DNA from: Agelaius tricolor
Lineage: Eukaryota; Chordata; Aves; Passeriformes; Icteridae
Assembly (NCBI GenBank): GCA_023055355.1
Contig: JALJCS010000034.1
Span: 6,276,001 to 6,340,000, forward strand
Reading direction: 5' to 3'
DNA: 64,000 nucleotides
Shown here: piece by piece, positions 1-13,690 of the stretch
Layout of the letters: each line of letters opens with the position of its first letter
How positions within the stretch are numbered: position 1 is the stretch's first letter
Notes under the pieces: model-generated
Told to the model about the DNA's origin: nothing
Databases searched by the model: none
Seen by the model: only the letters and a program-made list of their open reading frames with translations
Position numbers and translations under genes: made by a program

Positions 1-506
1 GAGGTTACCACTACAGAAGCTGATTTTTATTGATTTCACTGCCTTTTGAGACAGATGCAGGTAATTAACTGCAGTGATTAAATGACTTCTGCTTTGGGTT
101 GCAACCTTTAAAGTTTAAGTCAGAAATGACAGGAGGTCAAAGTTCTGGCTGTTCCATAGAGAATCCATTGTTGTTTCCTGTGTTGGTGGTGTGTTGCTAG
201 AATGTTCTTTGGTTCCATTTTATATGTATTTGTTTCTAATTTCAAGTGAGTATTCACAAGGCTTAGTGTAATTATGTAATGGGGACAGACAGCAATATCA
301 AGCAGTAGAGTAGAATTTTCATTTAATTTGCAAGTTATAAATAAAAATACTACAAATACTACATCAAAATGCCTGTTTAAACATGGTGAACCATAAATTT
401 TCAAGATTGATTGTGAAGTTTGTGTGTTGTCTGGGATTTACTGCAATTGATATCAGTCCTCAATCTTACAGCAAACCTTTGCATTCAGTTATCTAACTCT
501 CTGCAG

Positions 507-3500
507 GATAAAATGCAGGTTGATCAAGAAGAAGGTGTGCAGAAAAGTCAAGCTGAACAACAGAACCAGGCAGATGAGGAAACTGAAAATGCTGGAACTG
601 AAACAAAGGTTTGTGTTCAGTATTGATAGGACATTTTTAGCCCAGTATTCTCACACTCAACTGATTTTGCTAGTTGGAAAACATGGGACTGTGTTTAGAG
701 GATAAGTAGGGAATCTTTCCATAGCACTTTAATTTTCAACATAGCATGATTAAGACTTTGAAGCAGGTTTCTGCTGTTTAACCTGGTTTTATAATGAAGA
801 TAGAATTTAGGGAGATTGGGAAACACTGTGAAGAATAATATGCAGTGCTTTAAGCTTTTGAACAAGTTTACTTAACAGTTCTTTAAAGAAATTAATTTCA
901 CCTGTTTGGATCCGAACTAAGGTAATGGTGATTTTGAATATAGAGAAATAATTAGGTGCTTAATTTACATAATAATTATTTGTAGCTGTCTTAACTAGTT
1001 TCATCTGTCTTTCTTTTTTGGTCGTAAATGTAGTAATACTTAAAATTCCTGCAAGTTTCTTAGTGGTGTCACTCTTTTCATAGGCTGCTTCTGGAGAAAA
1101 GCAAGATCATCCCTCCCAGCCAAAGGCTAAAACAAAAGTTAAGAGTATTGACCTCCCTATACAGGCAAGCCTCTGTAGGCAGCTGGGACAAGATCTGATC
1201 AATTCCTACATAGAAAATGAGGTAAGCAGCATAAAGAGGTGACTGCTCAAATTAATGTCACTGGAAATAAGTATCTAAAAAATAGTTGCAATCATTGACT
1301 TAGCTAATTTAGAATTCTTTAGAAAGTTGCCCATAATTGTAACAGGTTTTGGTTGTGGTTTGGGTTTTTGTTGAAATGACTCAGTTTCTCTGGACTTTAG
1401 CCCATTCTGGTTGTGCTTGTAGTGATGACTTACACAGAGATGAACACTTTTATCAGTAATTGTGAATTATCAGGCCTTTGCCATCTTCTCTGGTACAGTT
1501 TGAAGTGTAGTCACTAAGCTTGACACTTAAAAATGCTTTCAGTTTTCAGTGTGCCTTTCTCCACCCTAGGGGAAGATGATGATGCAAGACAAGCTGGAGA
1601 AGGAACGAAATGATGCTAAGAATGCTGTTGAGGAATATGTGTATGAATTCAGAGACAAGCTGTGTGGAGCCTTTGAGAAATTCATCACTGAAGAAGTAAG
1701 ACCTGTTTATACATTTCAGCTGTTGGGAGAAGTTCCTTTGTGTTGATAAATTTTGTGTGTGTGTGTTCTGTGGAGGCTGCAGGGGTCTCTTGGACTAGTT
1801 TTGGAATAGGAGATGGTTTCAGTGAAGTTCAGGTTAATGTTGACACCTGACATTTGACTTGCAGAGTTCTTGACTGCCTGAGAAGCTCCTCAGTGGCAAG
1901 GAAGGGTCAGGGATACAGGCAGAAAGTGAAGGAAAACCCCATGGTCAGCACAGGAAAGTAGGCTCTGAATGGCATGACTGGGTAGGAAGAAAAAGGAAAT
2001 GAACAGATAATATGGAACACTTTTCAGAGGTGCATGGACTGCCTTAAATAGCCTCAGGACTGATTTTATAACTCTGGTAAACTTCACCTGCAAATTACAT
2101 GAGTAGGGTTGTCCTGCCTCTCTCATCACTGTAAAATCTTGGCTTTGAAGTCTGTTAATTACTGTTTTCCTTCACTCTCACTTGGAATATTTATTTTAAG
2201 CTGATGAAGCAGTCCTTTTTTGAGTAGGGTGGGTTTGTGCCAGGGAGAGAAGTCTCATTTGATGTGTTCCTTTCTGACTTGGAGTGTCCATAATTTGCTT
2301 TGTAGGACTCAAACAAGCTGACCTTGATGTTGGAGGACACAGAAAACTGGCTTTATGAAGATGGAGAGGACCAGCCAAAACAAGTATACATGGATAAGCT
2401 TCAGGAATTAAAAGTAAGGTTTTAAGTTGTTCTCTAGAAAACTCATATTTAGAACTAGAAATACAGTTTAATGTGAGTTGTGTTCCTAATTTGAAGATGG
2501 TTGAAATGAAGCAGACTGTCACTACTGGTAATAGATTTAATTGCTCTGGGAATTTTCTGTCAGACTTCTGAGTAGTTTGACTGCACTCCTGGGTAATGAG
2601 AATTATGTTCCAGAATATACATTCTGTTTTCCCTGTTCTCAGTGATCTTCTTTAGATGTACAGTAAGACCAACTTTTGGGTCTAATATCCAACAATAAAG
2701 GCTCTGGGGTGCTTTAACAGTAACTTCCATTGTATCATTTGTTTATTGATGACAAATGCTTCAGATTTTAAGGATCTAATGGGGAAAATACGAGTTCTGA
2801 TGAATAACTACCTACTTTATTGGAAGTTGAAGCATGTGTCTAGCCCTTGGGTTCCAGCTGTTTACTCTCCAGTCACATTTCCTCAAGGGGAGGAATAATT
2901 GATGGAAACAGCAGTGTAGATCCAGGCAACTGCCTGGATTCAAGAGAAGGAAAAAGCAAACAGTGGATAAAATTAGATGTTTTCAGATTAACTACTTAAA
3001 AATTAAAGCATCTCTTAAAGCCTCACTGGTTTCTGTTCCAAATGCTCTTTTTGCAAAAAACCAGCAAAATACCAACCCTAGAAAGAACAGTCACTATTCC
3101 TGTGTTTAACCTTCTGCTTTTTTTTGTTGTTGGACTAAAGCAATATGCAAAGACTTGGCCCTTTGGAGGGATGAGAAAAGGAGTTTAAGGCAGCCTTCCT
3201 TCCCATGCTGCATTGTATTCTTAGAGCAGACTAAAGGAAATACGTGTTTTGTCAAGATGTTCATGCTTATTATTCCAGAAATTTGGACAGCCTATCCAGG
3301 AAAGATGCATGGAACATGAAGAGAGACCAAAAGTTCTAAATGAACTGGGGAAGAAGATTCAGCTCCTTATGAAAGCAGTAGAAGCATACAAAAATAAGGT
3401 AAAGGCAAATGATTTAGTTGTTAAATGATTGTAGGTGTTTGGAGTTTGCCTGTAGAGTTTTTCGTGTTTAAATAAATCCTGTAAAGTTACCTCTTGCACT

Positions 3501-4902
3501 GCTTTAGAAGGGCTGTTGTACTTCTGCCCCTGAGAACTTTAAACTTGTTCATTATTGCCAGCAGAAAGAGCTGCTTCTTGAGAACATAAATCAGAGATTC
3601 CTGTGGTTTTTGTGGTGGCTGGTACCACCTGAAATGGATCTCTGAACTTAACAGCTGTTACCAGTGTTTCTGTAACTTCAAAGATTAACTTAATTGGGTG
3701 GGCAGCATATTTTAATTGGTGATACAAATACCTCTCTCTCTCTCCTTAGGATGAAAAATACGACCACTTAGATCCTGCTGAGATGGAGAAAGTTGAAAAA
3801 TACATTAATGAGGCTATGAATTGGTTGAACAGCAAAATGAATGCCCAGAACAAACTCAGTCTAACTCAGGATCCAGTTGTCAAAGTGGCAGAAATACTAG
3901 CAAAATCTAAGGTAAAAAATAATAATTGTACTTGTTGCATTCTAATCAGTTTTTCCTGAACCAGATTTTAGCCTAGATCTGAGCTAGAATTACACATCTG
4001 CAGAGATTTTAAAGCTGTTGAAAGGTCTTATACAGAGAGGGCAGCAGTTAGAGCACTCTTCAGTGCTGGCTCTTGATTTACAGTAGTACCTGTGCACAAT
4101 ACCCTGGATTTACAGCACCAGGTTTCTACAGAATGGGCTGTCACATACAGGTTTGTAGCAAATCAGAGGCTCCTCAGGTGGTGAAAAGTTTTTTTTTAAG
4201 TTTCTAGACTTTGCAGAATAGAGAAGTCTGGTCCTTGACAACGACATTCCAGGCCATTAGGTATTGCAGTGTTGTGAGGATCCCCAGGACGAGGTGAGAG
4301 ATGAGAATTGACTCCAAGTTCTCAGAAGGCTGACTTATTATATTATATTAAAAGAAAATGATATACTAAAACTATACTAAAGAAAGAGAAAGGAGACATC
4401 AGAAGGCTAGACAAGAATGATAATAAAAACCCGTGACTGACTCAGAGTCCAACAGAGCTGGTGTGATTGGCCAATAATTAAAACAATTCACATGCTGGGT
4501 AAATAATTCTCCAAATCACATTCCAGAGGAGCAAAACATGGAGAAGCTGAAGCTTCCCAGCTTCCCAGGAGAAAAAATCCTGGCGAAGGGATTTTTTCAT
4601 AAAGTACCACGGTGACAGTTAGGGACAGTACAAATGAGAGGCAGTGTAGTTGGGTGCAGTTGCTGTGCCCCCAAATGACCTTGCTGTCTCACTTGTGTCA
4701 CAACCAGGAATTGGATAGCTTCTGTAACCCCATTCTGTCCAAGCCCAAGCCGAAGATAGAAGCTCCCAGTGAGGGGCAGGCCAAAGCTAACGGGGAGCAC
4801 AACGGGCCCGTGAACGGACAGAGCGCTGCTGAAACAAAGCCCGAACCAGCCAAGGACAACCCCCAGCAGACCAAACCCCCTGGAGAAATGGAAGTGGACT
4901 AA
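507..4902 (+). CDS. HSPA4L: HSPA4L (Hsp110-family chaperone), C-terminal exons; 5' part lies outside the window
   Basis: Seven coding exons: 507-608, 1084-1221, 1570-1695, 2306-2413, 3279-3398, 3750-3911 and 4708-4902, with TAA at 4900-4902. All have AG/GT borders, all introns are phase 0, and together they encode 316 codons. Recognisable family segments are the [18 protein letters not shown] block, the [17 protein letters not shown] block, SWL-like [19 protein letters not shown] and the terminal GEMEVD. These belong to the C-terminal helical substrate-binding region and acidic tail. The N-terminal nucleotide-binding domain (roughly 520 residues by comparison with the human protein of about 840) lies to the left of the window. 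In the family, Hsp110 proteins are cytosolic nucleotide-exchange factors for Hsp70 that also hold unfolded protein. HSPA4L rather than paralogue HSPA4 is favoured by the tail sequence and by PLK4 as neighbour. No frameshift or premature stop was seen. Confidence 0.93.
4273..4617 (+). mobile_element. Solo-LTR-like copy (songbird ERV type) in the last HSPA4L intron
   Basis: A segment of about 345 bp begins TGTGAGGATCCCC and ends GGTGACA, giving TG...CA ends. It holds an internal AT-rich ttattatattatatt tract and an AATAAA at about 4422-4427. It resembles LTRs I associate with songbird genomes, and shares its style with the copy near 13.3 kb. I could not find a clear flanking target-site duplication. 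No gag, pol or env coding remains. It ends about 90 bp before the acceptor of the last HSPA4L exon. Confidence 0.55.
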
Positions 4903-5400
4903 ACCTTGCATTTCTTTTACTTCATTAAAATAGTGCAAGTAACCACAGGGTCCATTCTTTTTGTCTGGTACACACCTCAGATGTTCAGTTATTCTTAGCC
5001 AAACTTCTGTCATTTGTTGCTGAGTAGTTTTGAAAGTGTTTTATATTAAGTACACCTCTGATGTTCATTTCCACTGATGCTGCTTATGTGGAGCTTTAGC
5101 CAAATGTAGATTGTATAAGTCAGTTGAAGCTTCCCCAATATATTTTATATCAAACATACAGAATTGATATATAAATGGCAACAATCTACCTTATTTAAAG
5201 CTTTTATTGTGGATAAACCTCAGCTCCTTTATTCAGGAAAGGATACTGTATTGCACTACTGATGCTCAAGTGTAGATCTAATCGCATCTTTATTTTGGAA
5301 AAATATTGGAATTGAAGTGGCAAAACCTGTCACTTGAAGCACTGACCTTTTCTAGTTATTGTATTGTTATAATTTAAATATTAAAATAGAGGTTAGTTGG
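4903..5400 (+). other. HSPA4L: HSPA4L 3'UTR with candidate poly(A) signals
   Basis: The stretch after the TAA stop is AT-rich and non-coding. ATTAAA hexamers stand at about 4924-4929 and 5380-5385. The second lies at the end of an AT-rich run typical of a 3'UTR and is the better candidate for the distal end. The true cleavage site cannot be fixed without transcript data, and the UTR may run further. Confidence 0.5.
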
Positions 5401-8400
5401 CATACCAGTCCATCTTGTTGATGTACCATGAGAATTGTACGGTCTTTTTCATAGGAACTGAATAATCGGAGCTTTTTGGCGTTTTTTGGGTTCCCATCCC
5501 ACTACCAGTCTTCACTGCAGACTGCTCCAGCACCGTGGCTCTGCTGGGTGCTGGAATCCCTGGTCTCTGCACGTTGCTGTACATACCCTACTGAGCCTAG
5601 GACAGGGTGATGCTGGTGAGAACAGCACGAGAGGGGAGAACGTTCAAGGCCTGCTGCATAGCTTTCCCTTGAAAATGTCTCATTGCACGTGGAACTATTA
5701 ACGCTTCTTTTGTTTTGAATTCCATTTCCATCTGATTGTATCTCATCCTGGGGAGGAGAAACAACAGCAGCAGTGCTGTGCAAACTGGGTGTCAGCACCC
5801 TGATTTTGAGGTGGCTTAGATGCTGTTTGGTGCAAACTTGGAAGAAGTGCTGAGAGCTTCTTTAAGCCTTGATGCTCAGCACATAAATTTTTTGGTCAAG
5901 GACCAAAACAAAAGAGCTTAAAAACTGGATATTATTACCCCAAAGGTGGAATCTACCTGATGAATTTGCATAGTTTACCACTTAGCTTTGGTCATTTAGC
6001 TCTCTAATGAAAGTGTATACAATGTATTACACAGTAGAAAATCACTGTTTTCCTTGATACATCTTAAATGTTGTCAAGGTCCAGTCTATGTCCCAAATAT
6101 ATTCCAAATGCTTCTGTCAGTCACTGAGGTGCTGCTCCACTTGCTAAAGCCAGTCACTATTGACTTCAAAACTCTTCTGTTACCAGAATGGCAGTGGGCT
6201 AGTCTAAGTATGAAAAGTGTTTTTTTTACCTAGCATAAGAAGCTAAAATAAGTTGCAGTGTAATGCTGCAGTGACTTGAAGTCTGTCCCAGAAACAAATT
6301 CAGATGTTAACCAGGCACTCCTACAGCAGTTCTCCCGTAGGAGGTGTTGCTGTTGTAAACAAGTGAAGAACCACAGTCTTGTTTCTGGCTTTGACAGCCA
6401 TTTATCTTCAGCCATGCCATTCATCTTCTACCACTGCTCATGCCAGAAAGTAACTCATGACCCCTGGGCGAGGTGAATTCAACTCTCTCATACCTTCACA
6501 GAAAATGGAAGCGTCATTCATGGCTGTACAGAAATCTGCCAGACTAGTTCAAGTGCTGGAATTGCATCTTCATGACTGACTTCAAGTGACTGAGATGCAT
6601 CTACTTTTCTCTCTTCCATGCAGTCAGAGTGGGTGGTCTGACACTGTAAGTTTACATGTTTAATGTCCTTGAGCAAAAACTGAGTGACTTTGAGGAGAGC
6701 TGTTCTGCAGCTCAGCTCCTCTGTGACCTCAGTCCTGAGTTCTGCCACGGTTGTCACTCCTCTGGTACTGAGGTGTGACAGTACTGCAGCATCAGTCAGC
6801 CTGGGCTGGCTTGGGTCTTGTAGGCTTTAACACCATTTATATCCTAATGGCTTTTACCACAGCAGTGTAATGAGCAGCATTCTCAAGTACTGGCTTCCTA
6901 AAATCCAGCTACACAATAATTTGTCTAGGTAGACTTCTCGGTACCTGTGGTAGAAGAGCACAAAACTGCAGAAATCTCCAGTGTCAGTTCTCCAGTAGCT
7001 AAAGGCTCATGTGCAAGAACTGAGTGTCCTCTGCTCATGGCCATCAGATGCTTAATACCACATCACAGATATCTGAAGCAGTGCTTAGGATAAAGGCTAG
7101 AGTAATTCTGCACGCTTAAAAGCAGATATGGTTCAGACAAACAGTTGTAGTCAAGTTTTCTTACTAGAATAAGAGGTTTTCCTGCTGTGCATCTGGTCTG
7201 TCTCTAGATCCCCCTGAAGAGGAATGCAGCCCACAGAAGCTGGCTCTGAGGTCCGTGTTAGGAATCCCATTTGGGATGGCAGAGTTGATCTTTCACAGCG
7301 AGGTTCACATTAATGTATGACTTGCTCAAATGGAATCTGGTTCCTGTTACAAAGAGGAGATTTCACCATGACAGATTTAAGTACTTACACACTAGGCACA
7401 ACTTGTGGTTTTGTGTGTCAGACTCAATGAGCAAGGTCCCTCTGCCTCCCCTGACAGCCCCAGAGTGTGTCTTGGCAACACCAAGTTTTGGTAGGGAACC
7501 AGCAGCAGTCTGCTGCTCTGCATCTTGTATATTATAACAGCAGGTATTTGTTGATTATGTCTTACTTGAAACTTTCCGCTGAGGGCAGGATACATTTCTA
7601 ATATTTGAAAATGTTCCCTCCATGTCTCACAAAAAGAAAAAAAGGAAGCAACACTATCTTTGTAAAGGCAGTAGAGTTTGTTTAAAAAACAAAAGTTTTG
7701 TAAATTGGGTTCTGAAGTGTCATGTAGAGATTTAGTTAGAAACCAGATACATTGGTTCATTTTCTATACAGAAACCATAGATACATTGGTTCATTTTACC
7801 AGTAAGAGCTTCCTTCTTTCCTTTGAAGAGGACTCATTGTCTCCTGTGTGGAGCATTAATGGACTTGCTCAAGAAAGGACTTCACAATTTATTTGTTTTA
7901 ATTTTCTTTACTAAACTGAGTTTAGTCTAGAACTGATTAATGAGTTCCTTTCCACTTTTATTATTACGGTACTTTAGACTCCAAGGAGTTCCTTTGAGCT
8001 TCAGATGTAACATAAACACTCAAGTTCGGGTTTTATGCTCTTTCTTGAAGCTGCTGCTTCATGACAAAATACCCCTTGATTGTGAATGAAGGATTTGATT
8101 TTTGTATGTCTGAATTTGAACTAAGACTCCTCTCCCTTGCTGGCTTCTGGCAGTGTCCTTGCACTGCTCAAACACTGCCTTTGGGGCATGTTTGCAGAGC
8201 AGTGAGCAGCTGGTCCTGGCTGCTCAGGGGCAGCTGGGAAACACCCAACCTGTATTCCACAAGCTGTGTTCCCTGCCAAGGCCCCAGGGCAGAGCATGGA
8301 GGGAAGCAGTGCAGTGTCTGCAGTGCAGCTCCAGCGTTTGGGACCCCTTGGGGTGGTTTAAGGTAAAGCATCCAATCTGTGTGTTGATGGGATTTCTTTG

Positions 8401-10688
8401 TATCTTCAACATTTGAAATTCCCTAATGTTTTGCAACATCTCTGTGTGCTGAACTCCAGTCTCTCCTACAGATGGCTAATAACAGTTCTCAAATACTCCA
8501 TATTTAAGTGGGGGTTTTCATGTCAGGATTGTGTAAATGTAGTTTCAGGAAACAAGCAAGGAGCTGGCAGGATTTTCTTCCCAATTATTTTTTGACACCA
8601 GTGTGAAAAATGAACAGCCTTAACAAAAGTTGGAATCTACACTTGTCAGAGCTCTTGGTTTTCCATGCCTGTCAGTTAACCAATGCTAGCATCCAAAACA
8701 CAAAGCCATGGTGCAAACATGCTGTGTTTGCTGGTTCAAAGCACCTGCCCGGCTGCTGTAGGAAAAGAAGCTAAATTCAATTCCCATAGATTCAGACATC
8801 ACGAAGCTCATTCCTCAAAATAGGACTTCTCATTGCTGTGTAATCACACTGTAATACTTCCACACTTCTGGGAGCCCTTCTCAAGTGAAGCTCAGATGCC
8901 CAAACTTGAGTTGTGGGCTGGTGTAAGGTCTCCCTGCCCTAAGGATGCTTATATTAATTGCTACTAGCTGTTAGGTTATTAACTGGATGGAGGAATATTT
9001 TCTTGCCTCTTACACTTCTGCTACTCTTAGGTTTTTTCATCTTCTGGGCACAAGGAGACAGAAACACTCAAAAGAGGTGGTAAAAAACATGTTGCTTAAC
9101 AAAAGTCATTAATGCCTCATAAATAATAATTTCAGCTCCCAAGATAGCAGTTGGAGTATAAACACAAGCTCTTAAAAGTGTGTGGTGGCTGACTCCTAGC
9201 TGAATTCTTCATTTTCTGCAGTTGAAAGTTGAAGACTTCAACCACTTACTACACATGTCAATAACAGTGAAAACAACTAAATGTGACTGTTGGCACTGCA
9301 GAATATTAAACCAGGAATGTGCTTGATGTGACTTACTTGATACAGCTGCTAAACTTTGGTTTCCTTCTTTCCTGGTCAGAAGGAAGCATGTCAAGCAATG
9401 AAAACCAGGAATCATTGCAATGAAATCCATCAAGAATAATTTTTAACAAAAATGCAATTAAGAGCTATACCCACCAGCCACCTCTACCAAGTGTTGAAAT
9501 AGTTTAATTAAATTGATCAGAAAAGGTGGTAGTCCCTGAATGTTGCAGTGCTTGGAAAAGTTTCTTTCCATAGTCTAACTCCAGGGGATGGGGGGGGAGG
9601 AGATGGGAGCATCAGAATTTCAAGCAGTGTTTAAGTATGGAAAATGTTTACCATGTATGTAAATGGGATCCTTAGTAGTGACAGATCATGTGCAAATTGA
9701 CAAGACTTGGATTTATTTTTGAATGGCAATACAGATTGTCAAGGTTGTGTATAATTATAATAAATATATAAACAGCTACTTGAACCAGAAATGGCCACCC
9801 AAGACCTCATTTTTGCATCAGTGTTCTTAAAGCAGCTTTTGTCTGATGTTGTGGGTTGATACAACTGGAGTTTGTCCAAAAGGCCACAGGTAAGATAAAG
9901 GCATTTTTGGTGCCTGACCTGTCCTGGTGTTGTTTCTCTCACCTTCTCTGGCCCAGGCTGCTGCAGCTCAAACACAGCACTGCTTTGCCTCTGGGGAACT
10001 GCAGTCATTTTCACAGCTGCCATCACATCTCTGTGTTAGGATAAACACAAATTCCCAAGTTCCCAGTAATTCATGAATGACTTACTGCAGCATACAAGTT
10101 CCAGGTATTGTGCCTTGAAGTGAAATTGATAGCTTTGAGCACAGCTGATTCTCTGAGCAGATGCAGAGCAGCAACCTGTGGCATTCCTCCAGCAATTTTT
10201 CCATGTCCTAGCAGTGTAACAGGAATCCCTGTGTCCTCCACCAGGATGCAATGACTGTAGAATTCTGCATAACCAACACAAAAGCACCAAAACAACATAA
10301 TTCAACATTTTTATATCCATCTTCCTTGCTACACTTTAAAAGCTCCTCAAAGTCTGCATTTCATCCAGGCTTTGCATCCTTAGAGCTCAATAAATAATAA
10401 AATATTTCAGCTATATTAATTTCATAGGACAGGTTTGGAATTTTGGGGTGGGGAAAGGTCCTTCCTATTGAAAGAACTGTGTATATGCACATATATAGTG
10501 TAAGTGTAAAAATCTACACTAGAAATCAACTTCCCCTTATCAGTACAGGGGAAAATACTGCCCTTAACCTACTCTGCTTTCTCAGCATCTCACACCACTC
10601 AATCAGCTCCTTCACACTCCAATATTTACCAGCTGTGCAAGGATGTTGTATCCCACTGTTACACAGCAAAACAAGGTGAATGTTGAAA
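5401..10688. other. Intergenic DNA, HSPA4L to CR1 copy; no gene seen
   Basis: The open frames here are short, overlap on both strands, and lack splice-flanked or family-like coding segments. A 34-bp tandem repeat occurs around 7745-7797, where an 'agatacattggttcatttt' unit appears twice. There is a G-run near 9590. Part of the first kilobase could be a longer HSPA4L 3'UTR. Nothing else could be supported. Confidence 0.6.
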
Positions 10689-10689
10689 G

Positions 10690-10950
10690 AATGACAGAAT
10701 ATCCTGAGTTGAAAGGGACCCACAAGGATCATCCAAGTCCCAGCTCCTGGCCCTGAACAGGACACGCCAGCATTCCCACCTAGAGCATTGTCCCAATGCT
10801 GCTTGAACTCTGTCAGGATTGGTGCTGTGGCCACTTCCATGGGGAGCTTGTTCAGTGCCCAGACACCCTCTGGGTGAAGAACCTTGTCCTATTACCCAAC
10901 CTAACCCTCCCCTGACAGAGCCTCAAGCCATTCCCTCGGGTCCTGTCAGC
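10690..10950 (-). mobile_element. CR1 LINE 3'-end fragment, antisense
   Basis: Read on the + strand, the segment starts near 'agaatatcctgagttgaaagg' and runs through matches to the reverse complement of the CR1 3' end: ggacccacaaggatcatcca, a 'ggccctgaacaggac' stretch, the gtgcccagacaccctctgggtgaagaacc-type block and 'ccattccctcgggtcctgtc' at the end. CR1 is the dominant non-LTR retrotransposon of birds, and most copies are short 5'-truncated 3' ends like this one. No reverse-transcriptase frame remains. Confidence 0.85.
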
Positions 10951-13260
10951 GGAAGGTAGCCAGCTAAAACTCTCAAGGAATTAAAAACACAGCCATGATG
11001 TAAGGCTAAATGTATTTCCATCAAAATGCTTAAGTACATTGTGAGGCCCTAAATTTCAAATTTGCCTGAAAACCAGCTTCTCTGAACTGTCATATCCTAA
11101 CACTGCCTCAAGGAGCTGGCTGGGTGCAGTTTCAGGGAGGAAAGAGCTGCTTGCAGAATAAAAATAATTTATTCACAGGGACAGTGTTTGTCACAGAGCT
11201 TCTGAAACAAGAGTGTCCCCGTGATCATTACCATGGTTGCAACTAAATATTATCCTTTACTTTCTCAGCTTCACTCTGTCCTACATTCTTCATTCTCCCT
11301 GCAAATATCAATGTGCTCTTCCTTTTATAAGGTTAATTAGATTTTCAGTGGTGCTGAAGCATTTACAATTACAAAGAAGAAAATGACACCTTCTACAGCA
11401 AACACGTTTAAAAACTACTGGTCAAGAGCATTTTGCTTGCAAATTTCTTCAGAAAATAGTCTTATCCTCACATGAGAGAACACTCCATGAATAAAACTGA
11501 GCATTTTATAAGCATTGAAAAGACAAAAGTAAATGTGGGTTACTAATTATGCCTCTGAAGGACAGTGAAATTAAATGATCCATTCAAGTCACAAAATATC
11601 TACTGCAGGGGAAAAACATGCTACATTTTCAGAAAAGGAGCCAACACCACCAGAAAGGCAACACACCAGCACAAAAATCCTAGCCAGAGCTTTGAATTCC
11701 TCCTGTGAAGCATGGCAGCAACCAGCAGAACAACTCCTGGAAAATAAAATGACAAAACAAAACAGGAAACATTTGTCTTGACAATACTACAGGATGATGT
11801 GGCCCAAGAAGTTTCCTTTCGCAACCAAAAATAACCTTTCCCACTGTACTTACTCTTTTCACATCTTTCAAATGCTCCTGTTGCAATAAATATTCCCCAC
11901 CTAGTCCATCATCTACCTGCACTGCCTTGTCTACAATATCAAGGCAGGACAAAATACTCTTACATGGTGATTTTAGCATACAGAGTGGAGATGGAAAGTG
12001 TGCAGACTGTGTGATGGATTTAATGATAATTCCAGACCAAGCTAGGTCTTAATAAACAGGTCAAATACTGAGACCACCCTTTTTCATGGAATTTATTTTG
12101 ACTTGCAAAAGTTTTCTCTATTAGAAGCTATCACTTAGTGCTCACAAGTGCAGTACAATCAAAAGAATCACAGAAAAGGCATCTGGAAAAACCTGCAGAG
12201 TGGTTCATGTCCTGCTGAGGGACAGGACACAATCTGGGCTTGTGTTCCATACGGCAACAAACACAGACACCTCCAAGAGAGGCATCAGCCAAATGAGCAA
12301 ATCATTCCAACGACCTCATTGTTTCCATAACACAGGCATGATGTCAGCCTGGCTCTGCTGCTCAGGCACTGCCTAAGCTCACCCCTGGTATCCACAGAGA
12401 GAAGCTCCACTGTACCACACAGTCACAAATTCTCTAACTTCACTAAGATGGACAGAAGATCTGAGGGGTGAAAAGCTTATGCTGGCATAAATGGTAAAGT
12501 CCCACTGGGCTACCAAATGCTGCCGGTATAGTCCAACACAATCAGTAAAAACAAAATAACCACCTGCCTTTGACAGCACTAACACAAGCAGCACAGTAAT
12601 TCCTGTAGCATAGGCTTAAGGCCAGTAACTCCATAGGAGGGTTCAAAGTTGGAATGTCCATAAAAATGTGTTAGTCAGTACAACAAAGCCTTCTGCCACA
12701 CCAAGCATTTTACTCAAAACAGATTATATTTAATAACCAGCTTCTCAGAATCATTCTTTCAACAAACTTTTTTTTTCTTCACTTATATTACAAATGATTT
12801 CCCTTCAGCCTAGGATGAAACATGTTGTCACTTTTACAGATGAGTAAACTAAATCACATGGCTAACAAGTTTGACTTGTTTCTTAAAGATACAGATTTAA
12901 ATAAAAAATTCCTTCTCTGAAATAAACTGAATTTCACTACCAAAGAAGTAGGGGAGGTGAGGAAACAAATTTTTCCACATCTTTTTTCTCAATCAGCACA
13001 GCAGTGGCACAGTCAGTTCCAGGAGGAAGAAGTTTTCAGTTCTTTTTTTCTGGCTGGAACATGTTCCCTCTGGAGAACTCGCCATCATACAGACAGATGA
13101 GAGCTGCAGCCCTTTCCTGTGTGAGGCTAAGCATCAAAAGTGATCCAGGTCTCAAGATATTTGTTCAGCTCCCTGTCTCAACACAAAGATTCTGCCATCT
13201 GAATTCACGCTTCCTCTGAGCATGCTGAAGAGAGAAATGTCATTCTCTTGAGCAGCTATT
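10951..13260. other. Intergenic DNA between CR1 and LTR-like copy; no gene seen
   Basis: The sequence is AT-rich with scattered short frames on both strands and no plausible exon or RNA gene. Nothing could be supported by motif or splice context. Confidence 0.55.
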
Positions 13261-13261
13261 G

Positions 13262-13690
13262 TAAATTAGGGCACCCCAGCAAAGGGGAGGAATGACGAGG
13301 AGGACTCCATGGATATTAGAAGGTTAATTAATTACTTTATTATATTATATTATTCGATACTATATTACACTACATTTAAACGGAATTTGTACAAGCACTC
13401 AACCTCATTCCACTGCTCAGAATTTCGTGAGCTGTCTGCTGATTGTCCCAACAACACACATATGGATTCAATTGGTTAACGAATCAAAACACTCACACTA
13501 GACTCTAATTACCAATTTCTTTTAGACAAACAATCTTCTACAATGTATTCCACTCGTGAACAACAAGAGGAGCAGCAATTGAGCTAAGAATTGTTTTTTC
13601 CTTCTCTGAAGCTCAGAGAATGTGAACCTCAGAAAATATCCTTGGGAAGTTGTGCTTTCCTTTTCTCTGTGAAGAGAGATGCGGCTACAA
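13262..13690. mobile_element. Second LTR-like copy with an AT-rich core
   Basis: The copy opens around 'gcaccccagcaaaggggaggaatga', followed by a ttaattaattactttattatattatatt tract like that of the 4.3 kb copy. It continues to 'gagctaagaattgttttttcc' and a closing 'gaacctcagaaaatatcctt' region. The layout (G-rich start, AT-rich core, C/T-rich end) matches a diverged songbird ERV solo LTR. The ends are approximate, no target-site duplication was identified, and no internal viral coding region is present. Confidence 0.5.
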
